8,437 nt of DNA from the NCBI GenBank assembly GCA_947461645.1, contig CANHMN010000063.1, positions 1 to 8,437 on the forward strand. The letters are read 5' to 3'. The notes below the pieces were generated by a model. The model did not search any database and was not told the DNA's origin. It saw nothing but the letters and a program-made list of their open reading frames with translations. Position numbers and translations under genes: made by a program. The DNA is from Chitinophagaceae bacterium (GTDB taxonomy: Bacteria > Bacteroidota > Bacteroidia > Chitinophagales > Chitinophagaceae). Shown here piece by piece: positions 7,521-8,437 of the stretch. How positions within the stretch are numbered: the stretch's first letter is position 1; the number at the start of each line of letters is the position of its first letter.

Positions 7521-7534
7521 TGTCTTTAATTGTT

Positions 7535-8437
7535 ATGGCTTCCAAAGGAAAAGTTTTAGTGGCAATGAGCGGCGGTATAGATAGTACTGTTGCTGCTTTA
7601 ATGCTTCATAAAGAAGGTTATGAGGTGGTGGGCATTACTATGAAAACATGGGATTATGCTACAAGCGTAGGTGTAAACAATAAAAAAGAGACCGGTTGCT
7701 GTAACCTCGATAGCTTCAATGATGCAAGGATGGCAGCTGTGGAGCATGGGTTCCCGCATTTTATTCTTGACATAAGAGAGGAGTTCGGCGATTTTGTGAT
7801 TGAAAATTTTGTGGAAGAATACCTTGCCGGCCGCACCCCTAATCCTTGTGTGATGTGCAACACTCATATCAAGTGGAGAGCATTGTTGAAACGTGCAGAT
7901 GCTCTGGGATGTCAGTTTATCGCAACAGGTCATTATGCACAGGTTCATCAGCACAGCAATGGAAGGTATTTTATAAGAAAAGGGAAAGACGAAAGTAAAG
8001 ATCAGAGTTACGCTTTGTGGGGTTTGCAACAAGATTTACTGAGCAGAACGCTATTGCCGCTGGGCACTTACCATAAAACTGAGATCAGACAAATGGCCCA
8101 CGATTTCGGCTATCCTGAATTGGCGAAAAAAAATGAAAGCTATGAAATATGCTTTGTGCCTGACAATGATTACCGTGGTTTTTTAAAGCGCAGGGTGGAA
8201 GGGCTGGAAGAAAAAGTGAATGGAGGTGATTTTGTAGACAGCTCAGGTAAAATTTTGGGTAAACACAAAGGCTATCCTTTTTATACCATTGGTCAAAGAA
8301 AAGGACTTGATATTGCTTTAGGTACTCCGGCATTTGTAACGGCTATCAACCCGGAAACCAATACCGTAGTTTTGGGAACAGAAGATGAGTTGAAAAAAAC
8401 TGAAATGCTGGTTACGAATTTAAATTGGCTCAAGTAC
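7535..8437 (+). CDS. mnmA: tRNA-specific 2-thiouridylase, N-terminal part (runs off the right edge)
   Basis: Adds sulfur to uridine 34 in the anticodon of tRNAs for Lys, Glu and Gln, using ATP and a persulfide relay. The frame is open from the ATG at 7535 to the window edge: 301 codons of a protein usually near 360-370. The PP-loop that binds ATP is AMSGGIDST (10-18). The two catalytic cysteines are present: Cys105 in NPCVMCN and Cys206 in ESYEICFVPDNDYRGF. TGHYA (131-135), KDQSYALWGL (155-164) and the start of the central domain, GYPFYTIGQRKGLDIALG (246-263), are typical. The Cys-Cys pair at 55-56 (TGCCNLDSFNDA) lies in the variable loop after the PP-loop. The missing end is the C-terminal beta-barrel. 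The start matches the family N-terminus. This is the only plus-strand gene, divergent from thyA. No Shine-Dalgarno sequence is visible. Confidence 0.97.
   Translation, partial: MASKGKVLVAMSGGIDSTVAALMLHKEGYEVVGITMKTWDYATSVGVNNKKETGCCNLDSFNDARMAAVEHGFPHFILDIREEFGDFVIENFVEEYLAGRTPNPCVMCNTHIKWRALLKRADALGCQFIATGHYAQVHQHSNGRYFIRKGKDESKDQSYALWGLQQDLLSRTLLPLGTYHKTEIRQMAHDFGYPELAKKNESYEICFVPDNDYRGFLKRRVEGLEEKVNGGDFVDSSGKILGKHKGYPFYTIGQRKGLDIALGTPAFVTAINPETNTVVLGTEDELKKTEMLVTNLNWLKY

Noticed and set aside
7598..8032. 144-codon open frame on the minus strand
   Set aside because: Antisense to mnmA, whose motifs (both catalytic cysteines, PP-loop) prove the plus strand is coding here.
1..8437. Mobile element, CRISPR array, tRNA, riboswitch or defence system
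   Set aside because: I looked for terminal or direct repeats, transposase or integrase motifs, repeat-spacer patterns and structured leaders and saw none. Coding sequence fills nearly all of the window with recognisable housekeeping genes.

Overview
This window looks like ordinary chromosomal housekeeping DNA from a member of the Bacteroidota. The protein sequences fit that group. Three upstream regions carry the Bacteroidota-type -7 element TAnnTTTG (before aspS, sucD and mnmA). No gene start has a convincing Shine-Dalgarno sequence, and base composition is moderately AT-rich and even throughout. I see no insertion sequence, phage gene, CRISPR array, tRNA or rRNA. I cannot name a genus.

All genes except the last lie on the minus strand. 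From left to right: the N-terminal 335 codons of aspartyl-tRNA synthetase (aspS, cut by the left edge); a 132-residue four-helix membrane protein of unknown function; a strong intrinsic terminator; succinyl-CoA synthetase alpha subunit (sucD); an ABC ATPase and its MlaE-type permease, a tight pair resembling the lipid-transport genes mlaF and mlaE; a 779-residue malic enzyme with a C-terminal phosphotransacetylase-like domain (maeB); and thymidylate synthase (thyA). A 150-bp divergent spacer follows, then the first 301 codons of the tRNA 2-thiouridylase MnmA on the plus strand, cut by the right edge.

The genes serve translation (aspS, mnmA), central carbon metabolism (sucD, maeB), envelope lipid transport (mlaE, mlaF) and dTMP synthesis (thyA). 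They do not form one pathway. The only clear functional unit is mlaE-mlaF, with 8 bases between stop and start. Short gaps (45 bases from maeB to mlaE) could allow some cotranscription, whereas sucD, aspS and mnmA each have their own promoter-like sequence. No gene gap exceeds about 155 bases.

I did not find a previously undescribed system. The items most worth a second look are a perfect 15-bp palindrome just upstream of maeB, the unknown membrane protein between sucD and aspS, and the very short predicted leader of mnmA.
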